A program made the translations under genes and the position numbers. Below the pieces are notes generated by a model. It had not been told where the DNA came from. It saw only the letters and a program-made list of their open reading frames with translations, and searched no databases. This document shows, piece by piece, positions 18,739-27,702 of a DNA stretch of 64,000 bases. Source of the stretch: Pseudoalteromonas luteoviolacea DSM 6061 (GTDB lineage Bacteria > Pseudomonadota > Gammaproteobacteria > Enterobacterales > Alteromonadaceae); contig NZ_AUYB01000081.1 of NCBI RefSeq assembly GCF_001625655.1, forward strand, positions 1-64,000, written 5' to 3'. The stretch's first letter is position 1; the number at the start of each line of letters is the position of its first letter.

Positions 18739-20178
18739 ATGTCGTCTGTAATTAAACACTTTTTAAATGATCCAAAGTTATTACTTAACGCAGTGGGCGA
18801 AGGGATCTATGGCTTTGATTTATCGGGAAACGCAGTATTCATCAATCCTGCGGCAGAAAAAATGACAGGGTGGGGGGCGGATGAGCTACTTGGAAAAAAA
18901 ATACATCAGTATCATCATCACAGCCATGCAGACGGCAGTGATTATCCCGCTGACGAGTGTCAGATATACAAGACCATGTTTGATGGCGAAACACGTTATG
19001 TTAAAGGTGAGGTTTTTTGGAGAAAGGACGGTTCCTGCTTCCCTGTTGAGTATACCTCGACTCCTGTTTATCGAGACGGGCAAATTATAGGTGCAGTCGC
19101 CATATTTCGCGATATTTCACAACAAGTTAAAACTGAGCAGGCGTTGCGAGATGCATTGAAGCAAGTTCAAAGTCTATCCGAACAATTGAAAGATGAAAAC
19201 AGCTATTTGCTTTCCGAGATAAATCAAAATTGGCAAGGGTCGGGTTTAGTTGGAGAAAGCCATGTGTTTAATCGAATGCTCGAGCAAATAAAGCTAGTGA
19301 GTAAAACGGATAGTACTGTACTTATTCAAGGTGAAAACGGTACTGGTAAGGAGTTAGTTGCCAGAAATCTACACTACCTAAGTGAGCGGGCAGAAATGCC
19401 ATTTGTACGAGTTAACTGTGCAGCATTTTCGCCAAGTTTGCTTGAGTCTGAATTGTTTGGCCACGAAAAAGGCGCTTTTACTGGTGCCCATGATAAAAGG
19501 AAAGGGCGATTTGAACTTGCTCATAATGGCACATTGTTTTTAGATGAAATTGGTGAATTACCACAAGAGGCGCAAAGCAAGTTATTGCGCGTTCTTCAAG
19601 AGCAAGAGTTTGAGAGAGTGGGAGGAAGTAAGACAATTTCAGTCAATATACGTGTGATTGCCGCCACGAATAGAGATTTATGGAAAATGGTCGAAGAAGG
19701 GGGTTTTAGAATGGATTTGTATTACCGCTTGAATGTATTTCCCATAAAAGTACCTCCACTACGTGACCGAAAGGAAGACTTGCCCATGTTATGTGCCAAT
19801 ATGATCAGTAAGTTAAATGTGCGTCTCGGTAAGCAGATCAAAGGTATTGCAAAGTCGTCTTTGTTAAAGCTTAAGTCATATCAGTGGCCGGGCAACATTC
19901 GCGAGCTACAAAATGTTTTAGAGCGTGAAGCAATTTTATCTCATAGTCATACTTTGCATTTGTCTCAGCCATTGAATTTAGATGGGCATACAGTAAGAGA
20001 AGGAGAGCAAAGCCAAAGTTTGGAGTCAATTCAAAAGCAACACATAACACAGGTTTTGGAATCTTGCGCGTGGAAAATTTCTGGAAAAGGTGGAGCAGCA
20101 GACACATTAGGCCTAAACGAAAGTACCTTGCGATCTAAAATGAAGAAACTCGGTATTGCAAAAAATCGTGATATTTAG
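18739..20178 (+). CDS. PAS-domain sigma54-dependent transcriptional activator
   Basis: Enhancer-binding protein of the NtrC/NorR type, 479 aa from the ATG at 18739, which has GAGGA at proper spacing (the ATG at 18733 abuts it). Order: PAS domain (about 15-128) with a His-rich stretch HQYHHHSH and DECQIY; a short coiled linker; a AAA+ domain with Walker A GENGTGKE (about 198), sigma54-contact loop GAFTGA (about 245) and Walker B LFLDEIGE; and a C-terminal Fis-type helix-turn-helix (ADTLGLNESTLRSKMKKLGI). There is no receiver domain, so the PAS probably senses the signal directly. Palindromes flank the gene, and the sigma54 promoter of ccoG lies downstream, so ccoG is the likely target. The signal is unknown. 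Confidence 0.9.
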   Translation: MSSVIKHFLNDPKLLLNAVGEGIYGFDLSGNAVFINPAAEKMTGWGADELLGKKIHQYHHHSHADGSDYPADECQIYKTMFDGETRYVKGEVFWRKDGSCFPVEYTSTPVYRDGQIIGAVAIFRDISQQVKTEQALRDALKQVQSLSEQLKDENSYLLSEINQNWQGSGLVGESHVFNRMLEQIKLVSKTDSTVLIQGENGTGKELVARNLHYLSERAEMPFVRVNCAAFSPSLLESELFGHEKGAFTGAHDKRKGRFELAHNGTLFLDEIGELPQEAQSKLLRVLQEQEFERVGGSKTISVNIRVIAATNRDLWKMVEEGGFRMDLYYRLNVFPIKVPPLRDRKEDLPMLCANMISKLNVRLGKQIKGIAKSSLLKLKSYQWPGNIRELQNVLEREAILSHSHTLHLSQPLNLDGHTVREGEQSQSLESIQKQHITQVLESCAWKISGKGGAADTLGLNESTLRSKMKKLGIAKNRDI

Positions 20179-20185
20179 AGTCTGC

Positions 20186-20201
20186 TCGTGATATATCACG
20201 A
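20186..20201. promoter_or_regulatory. Palindromic upstream activating site for ccoG
   Basis: TCGTGATATATCACGA is a perfect 16-bp palindrome centred about 96 bp before the start expected from the sigma54 promoter at 20264-20279. A half copy, TCGTGATAT, occurs 20 bp upstream in the end of the regulator gene. It is near-identical to the site at 18714-18729. Confidence 0.65.
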
Positions 20202-20263
20202 TTACTAGGGTTTTTGATAATTAATAAATTCAATAAAATCAATGTATTAATAAAGTTTCAGTT

Positions 20264-20279
20264 TGGTCTGAAAGTTGCA
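20264..20279 (+). promoter_or_regulatory. Sigma54 (-24/-12) promoter of ccoG
   Basis: TGGTCTGAAAGTTGCA fits TGGCACG-N4-TTGCA except for three central bases: GG at 20265-20266, exactly 10 nt, then GC at 20277-20278. Expected start of transcription is about 20290. Confidence 0.65.
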
Positions 20280-20317
20280 AAGTGTTAAGGGTGTTTCACT
20301 TAACATAAGCAAGTAAT

Positions 20318-21700
20318 ATGAAGTTTGATATTAAAGAAGAGGATATGATCATAAAGCCCTACAAACAAGAGGGCCCGATTTATATCCGTGAACAAAAAGG
20401 CTTCTTCCAAAAAATCCGTCGTTACCTTGGTTGGATCCTCATGTTTGTATTTATTGCGATTCCTTGGATCCCTTATAAGGATCAACAAGCGGTTTTGTTG
20501 GATGTCGCTAGTCAACAGTTTCGAATTTTCGGTCAAACCTTCCTTCCCCATGACTTTATGATCCTTGCATGGGTTTTTATGGCCGGCGCGTTCGGCCTTT
20601 TCTTTGTTACAAACTGGCTTGGTCGTGTTTGGTGTGGTTATACCTGCCCGCAAACTATTTGGATGCTCATGTTTACTTGGGTAGAGCATAGAATTGAAGG
20701 GACACGCAATCAGCGGATCAAGTTAGATAAGTCAGACTGGAGTACAAAAAAAGCGGTTAGAAAGGTAGCCAAGCATGCGGTCTGGCTTGTGATCTCGGTA
20801 TTTACTGCAACTTCCTTTATGGCGTATTTCGTACCGGCAAAAACCTTATATATAGAAATGTTTACATTGGAGTGGTCCGGACTTGTGAGCTTTTGGGTGT
20901 TCCTATTTGCTTTCTGTACATATGGTAATGCTGGGTTTTTGAGAGAGAAAATGTGCACAGTTGCTTGCCCATACTCGCGTTTTCAGTCTGTGATGTTTGA
21001 CAAAGACACATTAGTCGTTGCTTACGATGCACTGAGAGGCGAGAACAGAGGTAGGCGCAAACGTAAATCTGATCACAAAGCGCAGGGGTTGGGCGACTGT
21101 GTAGATTGTAATTTATGTGTAGAAGTCTGTCCCGCTGGGATTGATATTCGCAATGGATTGCAGTACGAATGCATCAACTGTGGGCTATGTATTGATGCTT
21201 GTGATGATACCATGGGTAAATTTGGTTACGCTAAAGGGCTTATAAAATATACCAGCGAAAACCAAGATGCAGGTAAAAAGTCTAGCCCATTTAGGCTTAA
21301 GCTGTTGGGGTATGCAAGCTTATTTGTAGCAATTCTCGTTACAATGACCATTTGGGCTTTTAATAGGACGCCTATTGAAGCTTCAGTAATTAGGGACAGA
21401 AATGCGCTTTATAGAGTCAATTATGAGGGACTTGTAGAGAATCCATATACGTTGAGTGTGATTAACAAAACTCAGCAAGCTATGCAGTATAACGTGAGTT
21501 TCAGTGGCATCGATAATGCACACTTAACTACACCTGAAAAGATTGAAATACAAGCAGGTAAGATGTTATTAATCCCGGTCACAATTGCGACAGATGGCTA
21601 TGGACTAAAGGGCAAGCGAACACCAATTACCTTCACAATTTCCGCGGATGAAGATAGCAGTATCTCGATAACGAAAGAGAGCTATTTTTATAAAAACTAG
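20318..21700 (+). CDS. ccoG: cbb3 oxidase assembly protein CcoG (polyferredoxin)
   Basis: Inner-membrane iron-sulfur protein that, in other bacteria, handles copper for cbb3 oxidase maturation. 460 aa, with several membrane segments (about 37-55, 83-105, 155-180, 190-210, 337-357). The membrane-embedded WCGYTCPQTIW is at about 107-117. Two 4Fe-4S clusters are in GDCVDCNLCVEVCPAGID and YECINCGLCIDACDD (about 265-305). A C-terminal Ig-like IG-FixG domain follows. The start is uncertain: ATG 20318 has little ribosome site, while ATG 20345 (MIIKPYK) follows GAAGAGGA. It lies apart from ccoNOQP and has its own sigma54 promoter. Confidence 0.93.
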   Translation: MKFDIKEEDMIIKPYKQEGPIYIREQKGFFQKIRRYLGWILMFVFIAIPWIPYKDQQAVLLDVASQQFRIFGQTFLPHDFMILAWVFMAGAFGLFFVTNWLGRVWCGYTCPQTIWMLMFTWVEHRIEGTRNQRIKLDKSDWSTKKAVRKVAKHAVWLVISVFTATSFMAYFVPAKTLYIEMFTLEWSGLVSFWVFLFAFCTYGNAGFLREKMCTVACPYSRFQSVMFDKDTLVVAYDALRGENRGRRKRKSDHKAQGLGDCVDCNLCVEVCPAGIDIRNGLQYECINCGLCIDACDDTMGKFGYAKGLIKYTSENQDAGKKSSPFRLKLLGYASLFVAILVTMTIWAFNRTPIEASVIRDRNALYRVNYEGLVENPYTLSVINKTQQAMQYNVSFSGIDNAHLTTPEKIEIQAGKMLLIPVTIATDGYGLKGKRTPITFTISADEDSSISITKESYFYKN

Positions 21701-21728
21701 TGTTTAGTAGAGCACTGGGTTATTCCTC

Positions 21729-21750
21729 AAGGGCCATTTGGCCCTTTTTT
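21729..21750 (+). terminator. Rho-independent terminator of ccoG
   Basis: AAGGGCC (21729-21735), ATTT loop, GGCCCTT (21740-21746), then a T-run to 21750. The same hairpin core recurs at 43019-43042. Confidence 0.88.
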
Positions 21751-21861
21751 ATTTCTTTCGAAATTACCTGTACAATTCGGCAGTCGATAGCTGCATACTC
21801 CTTGGCTAAGCAGTGCTTTGGAATTCAGCTTGTAGTTCTACTTTAGGTGCTAAGAGAAAAG

Positions 21862-22104
21862 ATGTGGTTCCAGTTTTTTAATTATAAAAGTAAGTATAGT
21901 AGCCCATGTGAAAGGTGCGGTGTTTTAGTGAGTGATGATCAACCTGAGTGCCCGCACTGTAAAGGTTTGTCTAGCAAAAACGCACGCATTCTTAAAGGCA
22001 TTAGGAAAAATGAAATGTCAAATAAAAATAAGGGGTTAAGTCTTTTGATGAAAGTGCTGTTTTGTTTATGTGGGCTAGGGGTTGTATACCTGTTTACTCT
22101 ATAA
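21862..22104 (+). CDS. Small zinc-ribbon protein with C-terminal membrane anchor
   Basis: An 80-aa protein, MWFQFFNYKSKYS from the ATG at 21862 with AAGAGAAAAG upstream. Two Cys pairs, CERCG and CPHCK (about 15-18 and 30-33), form a probable zinc ribbon. A basic linker follows, and the C-terminal LLMKVLFCLCGLGVVYLFTL is a membrane segment. The topology would place the ribbon in the cytoplasm. It has its own terminator. I do not recognise a named family beyond double-Cys zinc ribbon membrane proteins. Confidence 0.65.
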   Translation: MWFQFFNYKSKYSSPCERCGVLVSDDQPECPHCKGLSSKNARILKGIRKNEMSNKNKGLSLLMKVLFCLCGLGVVYLFTL

Positions 22105-22105
22105 A

Positions 22106-22131
22106 AAAGCCTCTTATTACTAAGAGGCTTT
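22106..22131. terminator. Bidirectional terminator
   Basis: AAAGCCTCTTA (22106-22116), TTAC loop, TAAGAGGCTTT (22121-22131) lies between the convergent zinc-ribbon and metalloprotease genes, with A/T tails on both sides. Confidence 0.75.
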
Positions 22132-22152
22132 GGCTAGGGAGATGATAATTTT

Positions 22153-25100
22153 TTATTCAAATTTTGCGTTTAGGTGTGCACCTGAGCCTTGGCCAGACAC
22201 CATTATGTAGTGCCATCCAGAGCTGGGGTTGGCTACCACAATCTGTTCTTCACTGCTACCTTGGGTGGTTGCCGAGTTATGGAAGCTACTTGCACTTGGC
22301 CAACCAGCTGCGTTTTGGTAAATACTTGCATCCCCATCACCACCAGTGGTTGTAATTGTCAGTTTTGATTGACCAACCGGGACATTAATCGCTACGTAGA
22401 CTGTATTGCTGCCCATGCAGATAGCATCATCATTTGTTAAGTTGCCACGAGTTTGTGGCGACTTGGTTGCGCAAGCGTTTACAGGCGGCTCAATTACATC
22501 ACCTTCTGTATATGAACCTGTCAACGTTACGTTGTCGGATGCTGTCCAACCGACAACTGAAACATAGTAAATACCACCTGATTGAGTAAGCTTACTACTA
22601 TCACATGTCTCGTCTCTATTGCCGCTAGTATATGGTCTACAATCCCAATTATTTGCCGTATCAGAATCGCCAAATTTAACGTATAAATCAGGATCACCCG
22701 TTCCTGCACCCATTTCGACTTTAACGTTAGTAGCGCCCTCTGGCACGAAGAATTTAAATGTTTTTGACTCTTTAGCCGCAACTGAAATATCAGTCTTGGT
22801 TACGCCATTCATTAGATCTGAATCAGGGACTTGCTCATCGGTAATCGTAACTGAGTAATCTTCAACTTCACCCCAGTCATAAGTACCGCATGCTGGCAAT
22901 TTACCGTCTGTCAATTCGTAAGACTGAATTACGCGCATGATAGTAGAACCATTGTTTGCAGTTACTGGAATGGTTACAGATTTAACAACCTCATCGAATG
23001 TAGTTGCACTTGTCTCTGTAAGCAGCTCTCCGGCATCGTCAAAACGGTTGTTTTGGTTTAGATCGACATACACTGCCCAATTCGCAAGGTATGGACCGTT
23101 TGATCCGTGAGTCAGTCCAATTTCTGTCGCAGCGCCTTTTTTAAAGCTAAAGCCTGTATTGTCATAGTGACTGAATTGACTTTTGTCAGAACTGTTACTT
23201 TGGCTGCCAACACGTACTTTACTTGTCCATTGAGTTGTAGATTTTCCATATGCAACACAATAAGCAGGGCCGCTCACGGTAACATCCTGTTCTCGCATAT
23301 AGCTAATGCCGTTGTTCAGAGTCACCTTCAACCTAACTGGGAATGTACCTGCATACAGGTATGTATGAGTTGGGTTACCTTGTGAACCGATATGATTTGG
23401 ATTAACTGCCCCGTCGCCAAAATCATATTCGACTGATGCGATATTAGTATTGCTGCTTGAAGAGTCTGCAAATGTGACAGTCAGGTTATTTGTGGTTACA
23501 TCAGCAGTAAAATCTGCAGGGTTGTTTGGCTGAATGTCTACTGTGAAGTCTTCAACTTCTCCCCATCGTATGCGGCCACAAGGAGACTTCAATTCTTCAT
23601 AGCTTTGCAATACCCTCATTCTGGTTTTGCCTGTAAGAGCTGAGTTAGGAATAGAAATTGTTTTTTCAATATCATTTGCGGTGTTAGCTCCGACCCAATA
23701 CCAAACGCTTTCGGAGTCCTCAAAAGTGCCATTTTGGTCCATGTCTATGTAAACGCGCCACTCTGCATTGTAAGAAGTTTTTGACCCTGTCGCGCCTTGG
23801 CGCACAGACAATATATTGTCGCCTTTAACTGCTCCTAAGATCTTGTCGGTGTGATCGGTGTAATTTGCTGAGCCAGATGTGACGCTGTTGCCATTAAGAG
23901 TGACGTTAGCATTGTATTGATATTTGGGTTGGTTGCCATATGCACGGCAATAGTCCTGATCTGCTGGTGCCGATACGGTTATAACTTTGGTATGCGTGTA
24001 TGTTTCTCCATTTTTCAAGGTGACTGTAAGTGTAACTGTATACTCGCCACCAAAAACATATTTATGACTCGGGTTGAATGCAGTGCTTGTACTTGAATCG
24101 CTATATAACCCATCGCCAAAATCCCACTTTACAGATTCGACATCGTTAGGGTTCACAGAAAACTCAACGTTAAAGTCATCATTGTTTGTTGATACTGTAA
24201 ATTCAGCGGGGTTTGGTTCTTTGATAATGGTAACGCTGTAGTCTTCGGCTTCACCAAATTTGAAGTCGCCACACGCAGCTAATTGGTTTTCACCATCACG
24301 CAGCGTATTTGAGTGAATAACACGCATACGAGTTGTGCCAGCCAATGCGTTATCTGGAATAGTAATATTGGCAAGTATGGGTTCTGGTGAAGACTTAGCT
24401 AGTGGTTCAGAAAAATGAACTAGCTCTCCCGGGTCATCGAAGCTATTGTTTTGATTTAAGTCTATATAGACGGCCCAATAAGCCGAATATGGCCCAAACT
24501 TACTACCTCGGGTACCTTGTTGTAGTTCTATACCTGTTGTCGAACCACTATACACAACGAAAGGTTCTAATGCGGTATGATCTGTATACTGTCTCCTATC
24601 AGACTCATGGGCTTTACCATTGACTGATACACTCTGTGTGTACTGGTATATTGCATTGGTTCCTTTTGCGGCGCAATAGCTTGAGCCTGGTGTTGAAGTG
24701 ATAGTGACTTCTTGCGATGCAGAGTGAATAAGGCCTTGGTTATCGGTTGCCGTATATCTGACGATATAAGTGCCGGGGAAGAGATATGTATGTGTTACGG
24801 TATCACCCTGCGCATAGGGCTTATTATTATATACACCGTCCCCAAAGTCCCACAATGTAGAGACAATATTACCATCGCTGTCACTTGACTGACCTGTAAA
24901 GTTCGCTGTTAAGCTACCGGGTGTAATTGTCGCTTGAGTAATTGTTGCGCTAGGTGCGTTGTGAGCAGCAGTACGTAAAGCTGCCATAAAAGTAGCGCGT
25001 TCATTGTGTACTCGAGCATTGTCATTTGTTTCAACGGTTCCACCAGCTTCACCTTGGTAGTTTTTATTAGGATTCGACCACACATTTAGTCGCTCGCCAC

Positions 25101-26247
25101 AATCACTAATGGCCATCAATGTACGCCACGTTTTTGAGTCATTACAGTAGCCGTGGCCAAAAGAGAATGGGGTCGTAGTTGAGTCGTTGTCATGCCTTGC
25201 GCCGTAAAGGTGCCCAAGTTCATGACCGAAAGTATTTTTGAAGGTGCCCCAGCTACTCATTGTAAATAGTGCGCTTTCAGCATCCGTACCTATTTGGCCT
25301 GCCCAACCAGCCCAAGGGGAGCTCGCGTTTTGATCCGCAAGAAATACCATTATATCAGCTTTGTACTCATCACGAATACTTTTTAATTCTACGCCAAACC
25401 CATTAGGGGCTAGTGGGTTTGGTTCAGATAGCCAACTGCTGGTGTTTTCATTAAGTAGAAGAGAGTTATCTTCAGACATATCACCAGTAGACACGTATCC
25501 TGTTTGATAAGAGTGAATAACCCTTACGCTGGCATTGATGCCGCTGGCAGCGTAACTGTCATTTGTGTCTTTTTCCATCAGAGCAATATACGCGTCTACA
25601 TCTCCAACCTCAGCAGCGAGTTTGTCGGTGTATGCAACGACCACTGTTACTTCTGTGTCTGCGTTGGCAGCATTAACTGTTGAGGTGCGAATAAAAGGAG
25701 AGACCTCTGCATGACCAATCAATCCGTGAGATGAATCACCGTGCTCTAAACCTGGTCTGTCTTTGGTAGAGTCGATAGGGGAGTTATCTTGAGTAAACTT
25801 ACTTAGTTTGTATAACCCATTTTCTGAGGGGGTTAATAAATACCCAGTGTTACCAATGTAAATTTTTGCACTATAGCCACTATTTGTTTTTATCATCGAC
25901 AGCCTTGCAACGCCATCGGTTGAGCGACCATTGATATACGTGATTTTGCTGCTTTGTTTGGTAACTTCAGTTAGTTCGATTTGCACAAACTGACCATCAA
26001 TGACTAATTTTAATGAGTTGCCTACATGTAGGTTTGCATCTAGTTCACTGTTTAATTTAAGAGCATTTAAAATCTGCTTTGCTCTTGGTTGTGTTGGTTC
26101 ATTTGCTGATGACTGTATCGCTTGTGGGATTTCGTTATCAAAACTGATCTGTCTATCAAAAAGATAGGTTTCTTGAGCAGATGCTGAAAACGAAACAGTG
26201 ATAGCCGTTGCGAGAGCTAACTTTTTTAATTGGTTTTGTTGTTGCAC
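22153..26247 (-). CDS. Secreted reprolysin-like metalloprotease with PKD, GEVED and PPC repeats
   Basis: A 1364-aa exported protease. The signal peptide covers residues 1-24 (ends FSASA). A propeptide-like region precedes a metzincin zinc site HELGHLYGARHD at about 341-352 (HExxHxxGxxHD) with a likely Met-turn region near LMAISDCG. Then come three alternating pairs of a PKD domain (each with WDFGDG or YDFGDG) and a GEVED domain (each with a GEAEDYSV, GEVEDFTV or GEVEDYSV ending and D-x-N-x-N loops), to about residue 1130. Two PPC-type C-terminal domains follow (DPDLYVKFG and DGDASIYQN). The architecture fits a particle- or host-matrix-degrading exoenzyme of marine bacteria. It is monocistronic, with a dense dyad cluster upstream. 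Confidence 0.9.
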   Translation of the reverse strand: MQQQNQLKKLALATAITVSFSASAQETYLFDRQISFDNEIPQAIQSSANEPTQPRAKQILNALKLNSELDANLHVGNSLKLVIDGQFVQIELTEVTKQSSKITYINGRSTDGVARLSMIKTNSGYSAKIYIGNTGYLLTPSENGLYKLSKFTQDNSPIDSTKDRPGLEHGDSSHGLIGHAEVSPFIRTSTVNAANADTEVTVVVAYTDKLAAEVGDVDAYIALMEKDTNDSYAASGINASVRVIHSYQTGYVSTGDMSEDNSLLLNENTSSWLSEPNPLAPNGFGVELKSIRDEYKADIMVFLADQNASSPWAGWAGQIGTDAESALFTMSSWGTFKNTFGHELGHLYGARHDNDSTTTPFSFGHGYCNDSKTWRTLMAISDCGERLNVWSNPNKNYQGEAGGTVETNDNARVHNERATFMAALRTAAHNAPSATITQATITPGSLTANFTGQSSDSDGNIVSTLWDFGDGVYNNKPYAQGDTVTHTYLFPGTYIVRYTATDNQGLIHSASQEVTITSTPGSSYCAAKGTNAIYQYTQSVSVNGKAHESDRRQYTDHTALEPFVVYSGSTTGIELQQGTRGSKFGPYSAYWAVYIDLNQNNSFDDPGELVHFSEPLAKSSPEPILANITIPDNALAGTTRMRVIHSNTLRDGENQLAACGDFKFGEAEDYSVTIIKEPNPAEFTVSTNNDDFNVEFSVNPNDVESVKWDFGDGLYSDSSTSTAFNPSHKYVFGGEYTVTLTVTLKNGETYTHTKVITVSAPADQDYCRAYGNQPKYQYNANVTLNGNSVTSGSANYTDHTDKILGAVKGDNILSVRQGATGSKTSYNAEWRVYIDMDQNGTFEDSESVWYWVGANTANDIEKTISIPNSALTGKTRMRVLQSYEELKSPCGRIRWGEVEDFTVDIQPNNPADFTADVTTNNLTVTFADSSSSNTNIASVEYDFGDGAVNPNHIGSQGNPTHTYLYAGTFPVRLKVTLNNGISYMREQDVTVSGPAYCVAYGKSTTQWTSKVRVGSQSNSSDKSQFSHYDNTGFSFKKGAATEIGLTHGSNGPYLANWAVYVDLNQNNRFDDAGELLTETSATTFDEVVKSVTIPVTANNGSTIMRVIQSYELTDGKLPACGTYDWGEVEDYSVTITDEQVPDSDLMNGVTKTDISVAAKESKTFKFFVPEGATNVKVEMGAGTGDPDLYVKFGDSDTANNWDCRPYTSGNRDETCDSSKLTQSGGIYYVSVVGWTASDNVTLTGSYTEGDVIEPPVNACATKSPQTRGNLTNDDAICMGSNTVYVAINVPVGQSKLTITTTGGDGDASIYQNAAGWPSASSFHNSATTQGSSEEQIVVANPSSGWHYIMVSGQGSGAHLNAKFE

Positions 26248-26568
26248 TGTAACTTTCCTTTAACGAGTATGAGTAAAGCAAATTTGCTTTACATGTTGTT
26301 AAAAGAGGTTCAAAAAGCGGTGAAAATCTGATTGCTTACCTCTTGCATACCATACTTTCATGACAGTATATGAAGTATGATTGTATACAATATATAGTAT
26401 GCTATTCGTTTTTGTACATGATTTTGTTGAATTTTTATCAATGTAAATTTCAAATTGTTACAAGAACACCCAGTTTTGGTTCCTTTTTTATTAACAAAAT
26501 CAAAAGGGTATCGATTTAGGTACTTGTTTAAAAAAAATTCAAAAAAGACCTATAAAAAGGAGCTATTA
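26248..26568. other. Intergenic region with dyad cluster
   Basis: This 321-bp AT-rich stretch separates the metalloprotease (minus) from a putative mini-gene (plus). The notable content is the nested symmetric elements at 26345-26402. I see no confident promoter on either strand. Confidence 0.4.
26345..26402. promoter_or_regulatory. Nested inverted repeats upstream of the metalloprotease gene
   Basis: Outer arms GCATAC (26345-26350) and GTATGC (26397-26402) enclose CATACTTTCAT/ATGAAGTATG (26351-26361 and 26370-26379) and the palindrome TTGTATACAA (26381-26390). The cluster lies 98-155 bp before the protease start, a sensible operator position. The binding protein is unknown. Confidence 0.45.
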
Positions 26569-26649
26569 ATGGATGCAGAAAGCGGAAAAGTTACAAAGAG
26601 AGTTACACAGAGTTCATTGAGGTATCGTAATTCGAGTATTTGGGAGTAA
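26569..26649 (+). CDS. Putative 26-residue mini-protein
   Basis: The ATG at 26569 follows a perfect AAGGAG (26557-26562) at 6-nt spacing and reads 26 codons, MDAESGKVTKRV to SSIWE. The stop is directly followed by a strong terminator. The peptide is polar and basic in the middle, with no signal or membrane segment. The frame extends upstream, but without a ribosome site. It could be a real small protein, a signalling peptide or the coding part of a small RNA. I do not recognise it. Confidence 0.45.
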   Translation: MDAESGKVTKRVTQSSLRYRNSSIWE

Positions 26650-26677
26650 AAAAGTCCGATAATAATATCGGACTTTT
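26650..26677. terminator. Bidirectional terminator after the mini-gene
   Basis: AAAAGTCCGAT (26650-26660), loop AATAAT, ATCGGACTTTT (26667-26677), with an A-run before and a T-run after. It serves the mini-gene on plus and uspE on minus. Confidence 0.85.
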
Positions 26678-26686
26678 ATGTGCCTA

Positions 26687-27607
26687 TTATTCTAGTGGGC
26701 TTTTATAGCCATCAGGTTTAAGCGCTAAGACGTCACAGTCTAGACTATCTATGACGTGTTCAGCTGTATTTCCGATTAAAGCGGCACTTAGGCCTGTTCG
26801 TCCAACCGTGCCAATCACAACGAGTTCCGCTGATTTTTTCTGGGCAATGGATGGAATCACATCCTCAGGCAAACCTTCTTCAATAATACAGGTCTCTTTA
26901 GCAAGGTTAAATTCATTTGCTAATGACCAAGTTTCGTCTTCGTGGTGTTTTTTGACAGCTTCGCTGTACTGAGAGGGATTAAACTCCGGAATTTCAATTG
27001 CAATGTTTACTGGTGTAGCCGGGTAGGTGTTTACTAAGCTCAGAGATGCGTTTGCTAGATCACATATAAATAGCGCGTCTTTGATAATACGTTTGTTTAA
27101 AGTTTGGTGCTGCTCATTGTCACTTACTGCATTGACAGCGGCAATGATTTCGCCATCTTCTGGCCATGCTTGGTCTTTAACTAGTAACACAGGGGTTGGA
27201 CATTTTCTGATTAAGTGCCAATCGGTAGGTGTGAAAATGACTGACTTCAATGTATCGTGTTGATGTGTAGACTTGATAACAATATCAAATTGAGCTTTGA
27301 GTACTTCTTCGATAATTGCTTCATAAGGTCGGTTGTGCCACACGACCTTTGCCGTTATTTCAAGGCCTTCATAGTCGGTTATGAGATCGCTTATCCACGC
27401 CTCTCTGTCTTTTATAACCGCCAGCCTCATTGCTTCTCTCTCATCTCTAGAGAGCATGGTGGTCATTTCGTATGAGAAATCATAGATAGACAAAAACGCA
27501 GTTATTTGAGCGCCTGTTTTCTTTGCCAGGCTAATTGAGCGTTCAAGGCTATTTTGTTGCTCTTTTGTTGGGTCAATGACTGTGAGAATTCGTTTTATCT
27601 TATCCAT
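26687..27607 (-). CDS. uspE: Tandem universal stress protein UspE
   Basis: Cytoplasmic stress protein with two Usp domains. 306 aa from the ATG at 27607 (MDKIKRILTVIDP), which has GGAG at 6 nt; the frame also extends upstream to 27637 without a ribosome site. Domain 1 covers about 3-145 and domain 2 about 150-300. The second keeps an ATP-binding-like glycine loop VVIGTVGRTGLSAALIGNTAEHV. It lies next to fnr, the same pairing as uspE/fnr in E. coli, which supports the name and a role under low oxygen or growth arrest. Confidence 0.9.
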   Translation of the reverse strand: MDKIKRILTVIDPTKEQQNSLERSISLAKKTGAQITAFLSIYDFSYEMTTMLSRDEREAMRLAVIKDREAWISDLITDYEGLEITAKVVWHNRPYEAIIEEVLKAQFDIVIKSTHQHDTLKSVIFTPTDWHLIRKCPTPVLLVKDQAWPEDGEIIAAVNAVSDNEQHQTLNKRIIKDALFICDLANASLSLVNTYPATPVNIAIEIPEFNPSQYSEAVKKHHEDETWSLANEFNLAKETCIIEEGLPEDVIPSIAQKKSAELVVIGTVGRTGLSAALIGNTAEHVIDSLDCDVLALKPDGYKSPLE

Positions 27608-27702
27608 CGTAGTCTCCTTTGTCGCTTGGCTAATCAATCTACTTTGAGTGTAACTGATATAGCCAAGGTATAAAGGTATTTCGATGGAAAAATTGGTTTA
27701 GA

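Noticed and set aside
26425..26445. TTGAATTTTTATCAA as an FNR box
   Set aside because: The spacer is 5 instead of 4 bases, so the half-sites are out of register.
26455..26568. Longer reading of the mini-gene from 26455
   Set aside because: No ribosome site precedes it, while AAGGAG sits exactly before the ATG at 26569.
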